DNA from: Microcyclospora pomicola
Lineage: Eukaryota > Ascomycota > Dothideomycetes > Capnodiales
Length of the DNA: 64,000 nt
Assembly (NCBI GenBank): GCA_002786065.1
Contig: NHNY01000005.1
Coordinates: 744,001 to 808,000, forward strand
Reading direction: 5' to 3'
Part shown: positions 9,016 through 20,700 of the stretch, piece after piece
How the letters are laid out: every line of letters starts with the position of its first letter
Position numbering within the stretch: position 1 is the first letter of the stretch
Translations under genes and position numbers: made by a program
The notes under the pieces: generated by a model
Databases searched by the model: none
Told to the model about the DNA's origin: nothing
The model's input: only the letters and a program-made list of their open reading frames with translations

Positions 9016-11939
9016 GGCTGGCAGAGATAGGGAGGGGTGTCTCGGCGGAGATGTTTCAACAGCTCGAGACGGCAGAGGTCGAGGTCGAGGGCGGACGCCG
9101 AGAACGATCTATCGAGCCCAGCAGGACGGATATCAGGCAGACTCAGGCACTGCTTCTGGGGAGGTGAAGAACAAGCGCAGTCAGCATACTGGTCAGGCAC
9201 AGCTAGTCGAGAAGGAGGAGTGTAGACGGTATGGGGCAAGAAGTCAGCGCTGCGGTAACACCAGTGACAACGCAAGCGAAGTTGGGCGGGTGGAGTGGTC
9301 GGCAGCCGTCAGTCGGTGCATCGGCTTTATTGGCCTGCCAGATCGACGATCGGCTCGAGGAGAACGAGCCGCACAAATTTCCACGTCGACGCAGAGCAAG
9401 ACGATCAAGAGATGGGGATGCGTTGAATGGATGTGACTATGCTATAATTTGGCAGAAAGGAGAGACAAAGATGATCCAATTGTATGAGAAATGCTGTTCG
9501 CATTTGGGTACATGTACGCAGCGCCAGACGTACGGGGCATGTGGCTTGGCCAGAGGTACGGTGGAGCCATGAGCACATGCGAGCAGATCCCACGTCCACT
9601 CCCGTCTGCTTCTACATCGTCCGTCATTCTTCGGAGGTTGGACCGACCTCGACATGCCTATACACTGCATTCCGTACGATGCATGATGCGCAACACGATG
9701 CATGCATGGGATCCATCTCGTTCGAGATACATCGTTTGCACGACCGAGTGTCCACTTCCACGCTCTCGACACGTGATGGCCGGTCTTGGCCGAGTGGCGT
9801 CACAAAGACGTCCTGGATCGTCGTGAGCAAGGACCCAATCACAAAGGCCAGCATGGTCTCGATCTTGCAGCTCGGCCCTGACTCGGATTCCTCAGTGATG
9901 AAGCTCGCTGCTGATACGGCAGGACTGCACAACTGATCTCGTCGCTTGTCTGCAGGAGAGGGCCAGAAGAACAAGAGTTTGCTGGATGTCCTGTCCGAAC
10001 CATAGCGAGCTGCATGTACTCCGCCTCCCCCAGACTGATGAGCAAGAACTGGCGTTGCGGTTGCCGGCGTCTGGCCATACTGCCGCAGATGCCCACCTAT
10101 ATGCGCCCGATCGCTATCATCAGGTTCATGCAATCTCAGCGCAGGAAATGAAGTGGGATGAATTGGTCTCAGCCGCATCACTCATGACTCTGTGCATGGG
10201 GCTGGCCCACGAGGACATGAGGAGGAATCGAAGATACATAGAAGCTGCTGTCGAACCGAGAGATTCCATCCATGTCTGTCAGCACCGGACGGCCAGGCTG
10301 GTCGACCCATGCAAGAGAACACATACGCTGTAAGCCTGATGTTTGTACACCAATCAGATTGTATGTGCCATGAACACTGTGCATACATTACATACATGGA
10401 TGTTTAGTTCTCCCACGATGACAATAATAACAATCTAACCCAGTGTCTCACCGACGCTACTGTACGGACCCGCAGCCGAAACCTTCTTCTTTCCTTCTTT
10501 CTCGAATGCCGCCATCCACCACTGCAAGTGGGTCAGGTCAGGTCAGGCCAAGGGTGGCATCTGGCACAATAATGCCATGTCGTAGCAGCAGGAAAATGTC
10601 AAAATTTCAGAGCTCAACGAAAAGTGAGACGAATGGGTTTGAACGGAGGAAATCTGGTTCGTGACCGGCAGGCGGGAGGAAGACGAGGCTTTGACTCTGC
10701 TCGTAAGCTGGGATCAGGCGGGCCAATGCTGTCGTCTGAAATGGTATATTTTCATGGTGATAAGACGATCGGTACATGAGGAAGTTACCTCGCATCTCTT
10801 AATGCTCATGTTGCTGATAGCAGGCGCCTGAGTTGGACCTTGCGACCAGACTCTGGTAGCTCGGATCAGGGCCTGACATGGGAAAGACTCCTACCAAAAC
10901 AGCTGTCGCTGGTCAGCGTCCACCAGATCCTGCATCTTGGCCAACTCTCGTATCGTCGGAGACGGCGCCGCGGGGCAGCCAGTTGTAAGACGCAAGTGTC
11001 AAATCATCGGACAGGCATCGTTCCCAGCATCTTCGGACACCTGCCGCTAGTCCCAACCTTGATATGCACGACACGGCGCCGGCGTCATTCGATCTTGTTA
11101 TTCCAAGACAAGGGCAGACCGCAACTCTTCCAAGTCCGCATCCGGGCTGTGGCCAACGGCGGCATCTGGCATGTGGTCAGCCTCCCGCATTGGCGATGAG
11201 CTTGTCTGGCTTCACCATCTCAGGATCACTTTCGTGACGTCTGTCGAGATTCAGAGCATTCACAGCTGCCAAACACCACCATGGAGCATGGTTCGTATTG
11301 AAGTCGTAGACGACTAGAAGTAGATCAGCGGCCATTCGCCTACATAGTCGATGTGAGTGATGTAATAATAGATGGATCAATCCTGCATGAGCCTCAGCTG
11401 GTCCTAGTGGCCCGGAGACCTGTAGCTTCTCACAGCGCGACTCAACGAACAATCAATTCCTCATTCCGGCCGGTTTCATCGTGCTGCTGGACGTCTTTCT
11501 TCCTCGTCGGCCGTCGCATTCCATCGCTGCTCGATTGCTGCATTCGTGAATTCGCGACATTCCAGTTGCAGTGTGAAGCGTGGCACAGTATCCCGCATTG
11601 ATAATCCAGCCATCAAGCACGTGGTGGAGCAGCAGCCGGCCCAGTTCCACCACCACGTCCACCACCACCACCACCGACACCACAACACCTTTTTGTTCCT
11701 TCACTTCACCTTCACCCTCGACACCTTCTACATTCTCTTCACCACCCACCGGCCGGTCTCTACGCCTGCCACCTCACACTCGCTAGCTGATCCGAACCTC
11801 CGCCAACGCCTCGATCCATCATCGCCTACCTGCCCGCTGCCACTGCGCCTGCTGCCGTGTCACCATCGTGCTCGACGTGACCAATTCGACGCAACACCGA
11901 TTCTAACCTCGTCTGCGCTTCACAGGCTCTCCGGCAGCA
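9016..11939. other. 2.9-kb region without a supported gene
   Basis: Only frames of 60-185 codons appear, on both strands and overlapping each other, with no domain signature and no coherent splice pattern. The right end (about 11550-11939) is pyrimidine-rich and is probably the leader of the metalloprotease gene. A CCA-rich tract lies at 11646-11690. A non-coding RNA or a fast-evolving small gene cannot be excluded. Confidence 0.4.
11646..11690. repeat. CCA-rich simple repeat in metalloprotease leader
   Basis: An imperfect run of CCA/CAC triplets about 45 bp long in the pyrimidine-rich DNA about 250 bp before the metalloprotease start codon. It is probably transcribed leader sequence. Confidence 0.5.
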
Positions 11940-14516
11940 ATGCCTGCCTTCTTCAGGGACCTCAACCTGCGTCGCAAGTCCAAAGCTTCCTTCAGAAATA
12001 CCGATGCCGAGACGGGCTCGATCTCCAACTCCGGAAACACCTCTGGTAACGAAGTGAGCAATGATAACACTAGCGACGACCCTCCCACGCTCAACAAGTC
12101 TTCCTCCACGCTGAGTTCCTTCTTTGACAAACACTCCCCTCCCGCAACCATTGCCTCGCTGAAGTCCAAATCTCACACCTACCTGCCTCATGCCAATGGC
12201 TCCAGGACCCCCCCAGTGTTGCAAGATGGCACCAACTCGACCAGGCCTCGTCTGCCCACCGCACAAAGCAATCGTATGAGTCTGATGGTATGTCGTTGCT
12301 GAAGCTCTACCTTGGGAGCAATGACCTGGCTGACACATGGTGTAGGGTGCATCGATCAACGACGGCGAGTCCGCGCCGCGATACGGCCCCACGCCCACAT
12401 CCGCCTATGCGCCCCGGATCACCACCATTTCCGACAAGTCATGGGTATGTGGATCGTGAAAGAGTGGAAGCGTCAGTACTGAAACAAAGTTGCAGGTCAA
12501 CCAGAAAGTGCTTCTCGTCATGGGAAACTGCGCAGACGTCGCTCGACCGATCGATGGCTCGGTCACCGTCACCCACCATCAAGACATGTTTCCGTCACAA
12601 GTGTGGCCAGTCAACGACTCCTACTTCAAGGCGCTCGTTTATCTGACTCCAGGTCCGAACCGACTACGCTTCGACTTCACCTCCCCCAAGTTGTCATCGC
12701 ACAACGGCCAGCAGCAAATCCACTCCTCGTGGCTCACAGTCAACTTCCTCCCTCTCATCGCATCGCCACCCTTGCATCTATGCATTCTGGTCGCGAAAGA
12801 CTCTCCGGAAACGTATGATGCAGTTCCTGAGAGGATTCAAAAGGAAGGCAATGGGCTGGAGACTGCGATCCGCAAATTCAGGATGGCCGCCTACCTGTGG
12901 CAAGCGTTCACTGCTGAGCAGATGCAGCGCAACGGATTCAGCCGCAGATGCTACCGTTACGAGGAAGAGTGGCAGCCAGGAACGCTGAGCTGGAAGGACA
13001 TGGAACATGGGACCATGCGCAACGAAGCCAAGGTCCACGTGATTAGGATGGACAAGACTACAGCGGAGATCAGAGATCTGGATTACGCGCAGCAGTATGG
13101 ACCAGCCAAGAAGAACGGAGAATTGTTCAATTTTGCTACTGATGCCGTGCGCGCATATTTCGCCCCACGCCCAGGCCAGAAGCAGTATGTCTCGTGCATG
13201 TTCCTGGATACGACATGGGACAAGCACGTTGGCACGATTCGTGGTCATGCTGCGCTGGGTGGGGGAGACGATCAAATCAAGCTGGCAATCTTTGGAAGCC
13301 ACGCTTTGCAATCATACCCTGCCCATCTCGAGGAGGTAGTGCCGGCATTCACGGACTGTACGCGGACCGACACCAACTTCGTTGCCAACGACTGCAATGA
13401 ATCAGGCAGCAACTGGGAGGCGGCAAACATCGGGATTGGCGCACACTTGCATGAGACAGGCCATCTGCTGGGATGCCCACACCAAGAGTCCGGTATTATG
13501 CTCCGCGACTATGTGACGTTAAACCGCACTTTCATGACACACGAGCCATTCTCCACGAGAACGAAACAGCAAGGAAAGCGGGTGATCGATCAGCAAGATG
13601 AGTGTGCGTGGCACCGTCTGGACACTCTGCGATTCCGTTTTCATCCTTGTTTCCAGCTACCATCAGATCCGGCACCCCCCTTCGAAGACAACGTCCAGGC
13701 GTGGACTGTGGACAACGGTACGGTTCTTGTCACGGCAACGAGCGCGATCGCATGGGTCGAGCTGTTTCCGGAAGGTGACGATGTCTGCCACCACTGGATC
13801 GAATACATCGATCCTAAGATCTACCCTGGTGGAGCTCCGAAGCAGATCATGTTGACAGAGCAAAAGCTACGAGACGAGTTGCCTGTTGAGAAGAGAAAGA
13901 TGAAGCTGCGCATCGAAATTTTCTCTTGCAGTGGTGCCAAACACGAGATCAAGGACTTTGCCCAACTTGTGAGCGACAAGAGCAAGGTGAAACTGCCCGA
14001 TGGTTCTTCGGGATATAAGAGCTCCAGGCTCGGACACTCCCAGATGAATGATACCAAGGCCACCGAAGTGGTGTTCAAGACCCATGAGAAGCCCGCAAAG
14101 TTGATGCGCTTGGTCAAGGTTTACCATGGCCAAAGTCTGGACGGCCTCGAATTCTTCTATGAGGATGGCCACAGCGACTTGTTCGGGAAGCGAGGCGGCA
14201 GACCTGGAGGCAGCGACTTCATTCTTGATATTAGAAAGGGTGAATGGATCGCTGGATTCTACGTTCGCGCCGGCCTTTGGATCGATGGCATCCAGATCTT
14301 GACGAATCAGGGACGATCTAGCGAGATGTATGGGAATGCCAACGGAGGCTCTGGGTGAGTCGCCGCCTTTGGCATGACGTGTGTTGGAGTCTGCAAAAGC
14401 TAACAATGATGTTGTCTAGATACCACCTTCTCCCCCCTGTTGGCTACAACATCGCTGGCGTCTTTGGCACTTGCGGCGCCTGGATCGACAGCTTCGGATT
14501 GATCATCAAGCGTTGA
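11940..14516 (+). CDS. Zinc metalloprotease (HExxH, PF12044-like) with C-terminal jacalin-like lectin domain
   Basis: Model join(11940..12287, 12346..12444, 12496..14354, 14420..14516), 800 residues. The introns are short (58, 51 and 65 bp) with donors GTATGT, GTATGT and GTGAGT; the last joins G-Y across a phase-2 site. The zinc site HETGHLLGCPH lies near residue 467, the extended HExxHxxGxxH form of metzincin-type proteases. The region from about residue 640 to the end has Gly-rich beta-strand blocks typical of jacalin-like folds (GGRPGGSDF, GEWIAGFYVRAGLWIDGIQI, IAGVFGTCGAWIDSFGLIIK). This architecture matches the fungal putative metallopeptidase family that includes yeast YIL108W. Residues 1-110 are Ser/Asn/Thr-rich and probably disordered. 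No signal peptide is seen, so a cytosolic place is likely. The substrate is unknown. Confidence 0.9.
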
Positions 14517-15812
14517 AACTGCCCCAACCACGAAACAAGAAGCATACAGTAATTTTGTAATTTTGGGTATGCGGACGACACTCAGAAGGATCAAGAATCG
14601 TCAAACACGGTGGTGCCATTTCGACCTCGATACGACTTCAGCTTCGCATGACTATATGCTCCAAGGTACCTCTCAGCATTGCCGAGCATGATGCTTTTCG
14701 CGCCCTTGCATGTCCTCAATCTCGTCCACGACTCTTTCAAGCAAGAGCATTTTAATCTACTGTATAAAAGGGGCAACGATCGCATGAAACAACCTGCATT
14801 TCTGGTGCTTTGGGCTTCTTCAACGGATACACTTTTTCACACTTTGACGGGAAAATAATGCACGCAAACGGCTTTGGGGTCCGCCATGGACTCCGGAATC
14901 GTATCAAAACGAAGCGACAACTCTTCGTTGTGCATCTCTTTCCTTCACTAATAGAACATATATGACGGACTGAACCTCGCGCGCAGACCGGCTGACACAC
15001 GACCATCAATGATCGTATCGTCTGCTGAATCAACGAGGAGGAAATAATTTCATGGTTGATCAACGAGGTGCCTACACCACTGAAGACGCGCATCGTCGGC
15101 ATTTTCTGGGGAGCACTGGACCATCTCCTCTTACGCAATGCTTTACGTCTGCTTTCCAAAACAGCTCGAGCGGCCATGCTGAAGTTCGGCAAGAAGCTGG
15201 AGCTGGGCACTGGGGAGCGTGACTTTTTTAAAGCTCGTGCGGAAATGAGGAGATGAGTCTTGCAGATCTGGAGAACCAAGGCTTGCATTGAAGTCAGAGG
15301 AGGGAGGCTAGGCGAGGAACCGGGGCGGTTGGGGAAAGGACGGGGAAGGTGCAACGTCTGCACCTGATGGTCCAAGGACGAACAGAAAAGGCAATGCGGA
15401 TTGTAAAAGCAGCATGGAGACGACCTCGGGACTGCATCTCTTCACGAGATTGTCCCTGATGGGTTGATATGCTGCTTTTACGCGCGACCAGGGCGAAGAA
15501 CCGGACTGGGCTCACGGTGTGCGAGGCCGGCTGCAGGCTTCTCTGCTATGTATGCAGGCCTTTGTACCTCATGTACCTATCTGAACTACGTTCTTCCGCG
15601 AATCAAGACTGTACGCCTTCTACTACGTGCTTACAATGTCTCACCGTGCAGTCTTTCCTCACGCTTTAGCTCGTATCTTTCGGAAACCGCGATACAAAGC
15701 TTATACTTCACAATATTTCGTGACACATCATGTAGACATTGGGTCAAGCAATGAGGAGAACAGGAATACTATGATCAGTAAGTTACTGCATGTGGAACCA
15801 TATGCAATCTTT
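14517..15812. other. Intergenic region, no supported gene
   Basis: A minus-strand frame (14752-15375) and a plus-strand frame (about 15035-15256, ending in a basic helix) overlap one another. Neither shows a family signature or splice partners. A TATAAAAG sits at 14763-14770 on the plus strand, but only a 24-codon frame follows it. I see nothing firmer. Confidence 0.4.
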
Positions 15813-17267
15813 TCATGCCTCGGCCATGACACTCTCCAATACCTCCTCGATAATGCGCCGATCGCGCTCGATATCCACCTGCCAATTACTGACCGCGAAC
15901 CGCGCTGCAGGCTGGCCGTCCCACTGCGTCCCGCTGACGTAGATCGTGCGGCTCCGATTGATGCGATGGACGAGGTTCTCGTTGATCTGTGGATCGCGAG
16001 CGCGGAAGAGGACGATGATATAGATGCTCTGCAACCTCTCTTCGGTCGTGGCCGTGGGAGACGTCTCCGCTGGCAGCAGGTCGTAGGACGGGCTGGAGAG
16101 CATGTAAGTGGCGATGGCGCGGGCGAGGCCGATTTGTCGGAGGAGCATCTCGCGATAGCCTTCGAGGCCGTAGCTGAGGAGGTTGGCGTAGACGGGCAGC
16201 GCGCGGAAGCGGCGCGAGTTCTCAATGCCGATGTCCAGTGGCGACGGGCTGGCATTCGAGGTGGTGGTGAGGTAAGCGGCGCCGGTGTTCTGGAAGACGG
16301 ACACGCCGAGGTCGAGGTGGCGGGAGAGGAAGATGCCGCAGTCGTAGGGCACATTGAGTAGCTTGTGCGCGTCGCCTGTGATGCTGTCGGCCAACTCGAG
16401 GCCGGCAACGCCGGAGGTGAGGGTTTGGAATTCTGGGACAGGGGGTAAGATACGCGCGAGGAGACCAAAGGCGGCGTCTACGTGGAGCCAGGCGTTGTGC
16501 TTGTTGCAGAGTGACCGTAGCATCTGGAGATCCTGAAGGTCTGTAGCGAACAGGCCGGTATTGACTTCGGAACATGACACAGCGACGATGGATGCTGTCT
16601 TCGGTCTTTGCAGAGCCGCCTTGATAGCGCCCATGTCGAAGCGGTGTGGTGCCTCGGCGCGACTGGTGTCTCTCACAGCTGCGCGTCCGAGTCCAACGAT
16701 CGATGCAGCTTTTCGAAGCGAAGAGTGAGGCACCGTGGTCAGAATCTGAATTGCTTCAATGCCAGCAATCTTCATTGCCTCCGCAATGCCGTGCTCTGCA
16801 ATGCTGGCTTCACGACCACAGCGACGGGCAGCTTCTCGGACCACAAACTCGCGTCCGCAAGCTAAACCAAGGACGTTGCTTGCTGTGGCACCAGTGGTGA
16901 AGATCTTATGCTGCCATTCCGCCGACTTCAGCTGGACAAGGTCCATCAACATACGTAGCGCGGCGTCCTCGACATCGGTGGCAATGCTGTCATTCGGGAG
17001 GTGCACCGCTACGTTTTGGTCGTGTTCGGTGACGAGGTGGTCGGCGAACGCTGCAGCAGGAGTTACGCCTCCGGTGACGAAACCATAGTAGTTCGGAGAC
17101 CTGGAAGAGCCGTTCAATGCTGGAACGATATCGTTCTTGAGATGGTCCTGCGTGTATTGGAGACCTCGGCCAGATTTTGGAAGCTCAGAGCAAAGCGTGC
17201 TTTGGGCTTTAGCCACAACTTCCAGTGGAGGAAGTACGGGGCTCCTCAATGGCTCTGAGGCTGCCAT
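15813..17267 (-). CDS. PLP-dependent (group II) amino-acid decarboxylase
   Basis: 484 residues, intronless. It belongs to the pyridoxal-phosphate decarboxylase family that includes aromatic-L-amino-acid, glutamate and diaminobutyrate decarboxylases. The cofactor lysine is near residue 302 in SITGDAHKLLNVPYDCG, and the Asp that binds the pyridine nitrogen is near residue 264 in WLHVDAAFG. The N-terminal block NYYGFVTGGVTPAA and the phosphate-binding FTTGATASNVLGL are also typical. The short N-terminus and the soluble character suggest the aromatic-amino-acid-decarboxylase-like fungal branch, which is common in secondary metabolism and amine formation. The exact substrate (Trp, Tyr, Dopa or other) cannot be read. 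No metabolic-cluster partners lie next to it. It is divergent from the RecQ gene, 481 bp apart. Confidence 0.9.
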   Translation of the reverse strand: MAASEPLRSPVLPPLEVVAKAQSTLCSELPKSGRGLQYTQDHLKNDIVPALNGSSRSPNYYGFVTGGVTPAAAFADHLVTEHDQNVAVHLPNDSIATDVEDAALRMLMDLVQLKSAEWQHKIFTTGATASNVLGLACGREFVVREAARRCGREASIAEHGIAEAMKIAGIEAIQILTTVPHSSLRKAASIVGLGRAAVRDTSRAEAPHRFDMGAIKAALQRPKTASIVAVSCSEVNTGLFATDLQDLQMLRSLCNKHNAWLHVDAAFGLLARILPPVPEFQTLTSGVAGLELADSITGDAHKLLNVPYDCGIFLSRHLDLGVSVFQNTGAAYLTTTSNASPSPLDIGIENSRRFRALPVYANLLSYGLEGYREMLLRQIGLARAIATYMLSSPSYDLLPAETSPTATTEERLQSIYIIVLFRARDPQINENLVHRINRSRTIYVSGTQWDGQPAARFAVSNWQVDIERDRRIIEEVLESVMAEA

Positions 17268-17617
17268 TGTAACTGCTGGATGCGGTCCTTCGAGGCGGAG
17301 TGAGAAGCTAAGGGAAGATTGATATGTTTCTTTTTAACACTTTCAGTGATAGACTACAAGGTGAGCAAAGAAATGTTGAGGTTCGAGGTCGAGTCATTCA
17401 TATTTATTGTAAACGAGACCCTCAGTCCAAGGATGCACCTACATCGCCCGACAGAGCTGGGTTCTTGTCTATTGCCCTTACAGCGGCCGCCTGACATGAT
17501 CGTAGATATAATCAGATTATTGATGTCGACATAGAGACGCAGAGGTCATGCCGCACGTCGAAGAACTAACCTAAAGATGCTCCTCCTCAGAGATACATTT
17601 CAAGCGCTCCAATTCCA

Positions 17618-17627
17618 GTCACGTGAC
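17618..17627. promoter_or_regulatory. GTCACGTGAC palindrome (E-box) in RecQ promoter
   Basis: A perfect 10-bp palindrome with a CACGTG core lies 122 bp before the RecQ start codon, in the divergent region shared with the decarboxylase. It fits binding by bHLH factors of the Cbf1/USF type. The factor is inferred. Confidence 0.45.
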
Positions 17628-17735
17628 CTTGACACGACAGTCAAACAACGCGTCTCCCCCACTGTTCAATAGGTAGCGATCACGAAAACCCTCTCGCTAC
17701 CTCGTTACGATTCACGCCCAGAGCGATTCAAAGTC

Positions 17736-17762
17736 ATGTTCGCCTTCAATGACGCGAAATAA
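17736..17762 (+). other. Upstream ORF overlapping the RecQ start codon
   Basis: An eight-codon frame (MFAFNDAK, stop TAA) begins 13 bp before the RecQ ATG and ends 11 bp inside that gene, in another frame. The uORF ATG has G at -3, whereas the RecQ ATG at 17749 has T at -3, so scanning ribosomes could favour the uORF. Whether both lie on the transcript is not known. Confidence 0.5.
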
Positions 17763-20700
17763 CCTCAACGAGCATCTTCCATGGCTGATTCGCGACAAAG
17801 CTTCCATCCCATCAAGAACCACTCGACCAGTCTACGAAATCACTGCGTCGACAGCCAGGCCGCCTCATGAACCACAAATCGAAGGACGACTCGGAGGCCC
17901 ATCGACGGCTTTTGATCGAGGGTATGGTGGTGAAGAGGGTGGTGCGCGCGAACACGCAGAGGTGGTAGAGCCAATCGAGGATGCAACTCTTGTCGCATTG
18001 CGATCAGTACACTCGCAAGAACGATTGCCCAAGCATACTGCTGCCCCTGTACGGTCTACAAATCCGCTAGATGCCTCTCTAGGTGTGGACGATATGGTCA
18101 GAGAACGAGTGGCGCCAGCATCGCCCAGCAAGTCCAGTGCTATCAAGAGAGCCACCACTACGGATTCCCATACCCTCACGAAAGCTCATGGACAGCAAAG
18201 TCCTGGTCCGAAGTCCTTTCAAAATGACCGACAACCACAAATGACACCGTCCAAGCGCAAAGACCATGCCATGCAAGCGTACGATGACATTGAAATTATG
18301 GATCTCACGGATAGCTTGAGTCAATTGACAAGTCCAATTCGGCATAAACAGGAGGCTGTTAAGACAAGTCGTAAGAGGAAAAGCGATGAGTTTGAGGCAG
18401 ACACTTCCGAGAGCTTTGGCAGTCCTCCGCAGTTCCCACTGCCTGAGCACGGTCTGCCCGGATCACAAACCTTCACTAGCATTGAAGAAGTTATGGATTG
18501 CCCACCGCCACCGTATTCTACACATGCTCAAGGATCCTTTCCTCCCGACGGTATCTCCAACCTTGACTCATCTCGCTCAACCGCAAAGAAGGCTGGCCAA
18601 ATGATACTCCCCGATTCCGATGTCGAGGACGACGAGGACGATATTGTTGATTTCACGGGGAATGGCAACAAGTACAATGTCTCAAACGGGAAGTCTACAG
18701 GGAAGAGGAGGGCAACGGATGTGGAATCCCCTCCAAAGAAATCTTCGAAACTGCAGACGGATCGACTGCATGTGCCAATTAAGGAATTTTGTGTCCCCGA
18801 AAAGACTCCAAAACATGCACATACCCAACAAACTCATGTTACGCCATGTCTCCAAGCGACTCCGATGGCTTCCTTGTCGCCCGGTATGCAGACTGTCGCA
18901 GGAGCAGAGTCCAGTGATTTGCTATCACTTCGAGAGTTTTTCAAGCTAGGAACATCCGAAGTGGACCGTATACAGAAGCAGCTGGAGCAGAAGATGGACG
19001 ATCTGGTTGAGATGGCTGGCGATCAACTCAGAAGCTCTGATGAAGCCACTGCGATAGAGGAAGATATTGATAAACTAGGAGAGGGTCTTGATTTCCTTCA
19101 AGAGTTTTCTAAAGCCCGTTTGGCTTACTCTGCATTGGATCAGGAGATGGAGCACCTCCTTGCGGCTTACAAACGTGCTCTGAAAAGCAGACAAGGAAGA
19201 GAGTCTGCCAAAGAAGCCCTCACAGCTTGTAAAGTAAGAGTGGCAGAGTTGGAGATGGGCCATTTACCCGCCTTTCAGAAGTATCAACTGGCTGCTGAAG
19301 CAATACTCGGGACAACCGGAGCGAAGCCCCCGCAGATTGGTCTGGTGCACTCAACACAGCTTGTTGATTCTGGTGAAAGGATGTCAGTACCAGCGGTACC
19401 GAGCTCCAGCCGTATTATCCAGACACAGTGTGCTCGACGGAGTGTTTCACCTGTGAGGTCGACACATGTAACGCAGCCAACGTCGAAACTTCGCGACCAC
19501 AATACGCACTTGCCTCCACACCGAAAAAGCCCACATAATGATATTTCAAGGAGCGCAATCAATCCTGCCCAACGTCCTGTCTGTGCAGATAACGATTTCG
19601 TCGACCTCTACGACCCGGACGATATCGAAACGGGCGTTGAAGTATTTAGCAATCGAATGGGGTCACCACGCCCCTTACATATCAACCATGGCGGCGACGA
19701 TGACTATGATATGGATGACGATGATGATCTATTAGAGTATGCGCAGCACTACGAGAATTCCACGAATACTGCACCCGTACGGCCGGCTCTTGCGGAAACT
19801 TCTGGCAATAGCCAGACTCGCTTGGAGCTTGGTAGTCTGAAGAAGACGAAAAGGAAAACAGCAGGGGATGAAGATGTCGAGAAAGAGCTATTCAACTTTC
19901 CGTGGTCTGATGATGTGAAGCACGTGCTGAAAAAACGCTTCGAACTCAGCGGCTTCCGAGACCAGCAACTTGAAGCTATAAATGCAACACTTGCCGGGAA
20001 GGACACATTCGTGCTGATGCCCACGGGAGGTGGCAAGTCATTGTGCTATCAATTACCATCTTTAATTCGGACCGGAAAGACTCATGGCGTCACGGTGGTT
20101 ATCTCACCATTGCTGAGCTTAATGGAAGATCAAGTACAGCACCTGCAAAATCTGAAAATTCAGGCGTTCCTGATTAATAGCGAGACCGACATCGAAGACA
20201 AACGCAAAATATTGCAAGGTCTAGGAGACCAAAATCCGCAAGAGATTGTGCAGTTGCTTTACATTACACCGGAAATGCTGAGTAAGAGTGGTCGGATCAC
20301 CAGCGAGTTTGACCGGCTGTACGATCGTGGCCAGCTCGCTCGTCTGGTCATCGATGAAGCACATTGCGTGAGTCAATGGGGTCATGACTTCCGTCCCGAT
20401 TACAAGGCGATTGGTGCGGTGCGGCGCAGATACCCTGGTGTTCCTTTGATGGCGTTGACAGCCACGGCTACCGAGAATGTCAAAATTGACGTGAAGCACA
20501 ATCTTGGCATCGATGACTGCGAAATGTTTGCAAGAAGTTTCAATCGCCCGAACCTGTACTATGAAGTTCGACCAAAAGGGAAAGGAAAAGAGGGCCTCGA
20601 AGCCATTGCTAGCATCATAAAGGAGAAGCATCCCGGCCAGACTGGTATCATCTATTGTCTGTCGCGAAAGAACTGCGAAGAGTTCGCCGAGGCTCTTCGT

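Noticed and set aside
9785-9860. A-box-like TGGCCGAGTGG of tRNA genes
   Set aside because: No matching B-box or cloverleaf follows within 70-90 bp.
9624-10181. 185-codon minus-strand frame
   Set aside because: It overlaps several unrelated frames on both strands and shows no ordered domain.
10840-11199. 119-codon plus-strand frame
   Set aside because: It has no start context, motif or partner exons, and competing frames cover the same span.
14755-14860. TATAAAAG box followed by a 24-codon frame, considered as a small gene or Pol III RNA
   Set aside because: The ATG is only 13 bp from the box, the frame is short and featureless, and it does not resemble U6 or another known small RNA.
14752-15375. 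207-codon minus-strand frame
   Set aside because: Composition is rich in Ser/Arg/Pro with no domain pattern. The opposite strand has an overlapping frame, and no splice partners are present.
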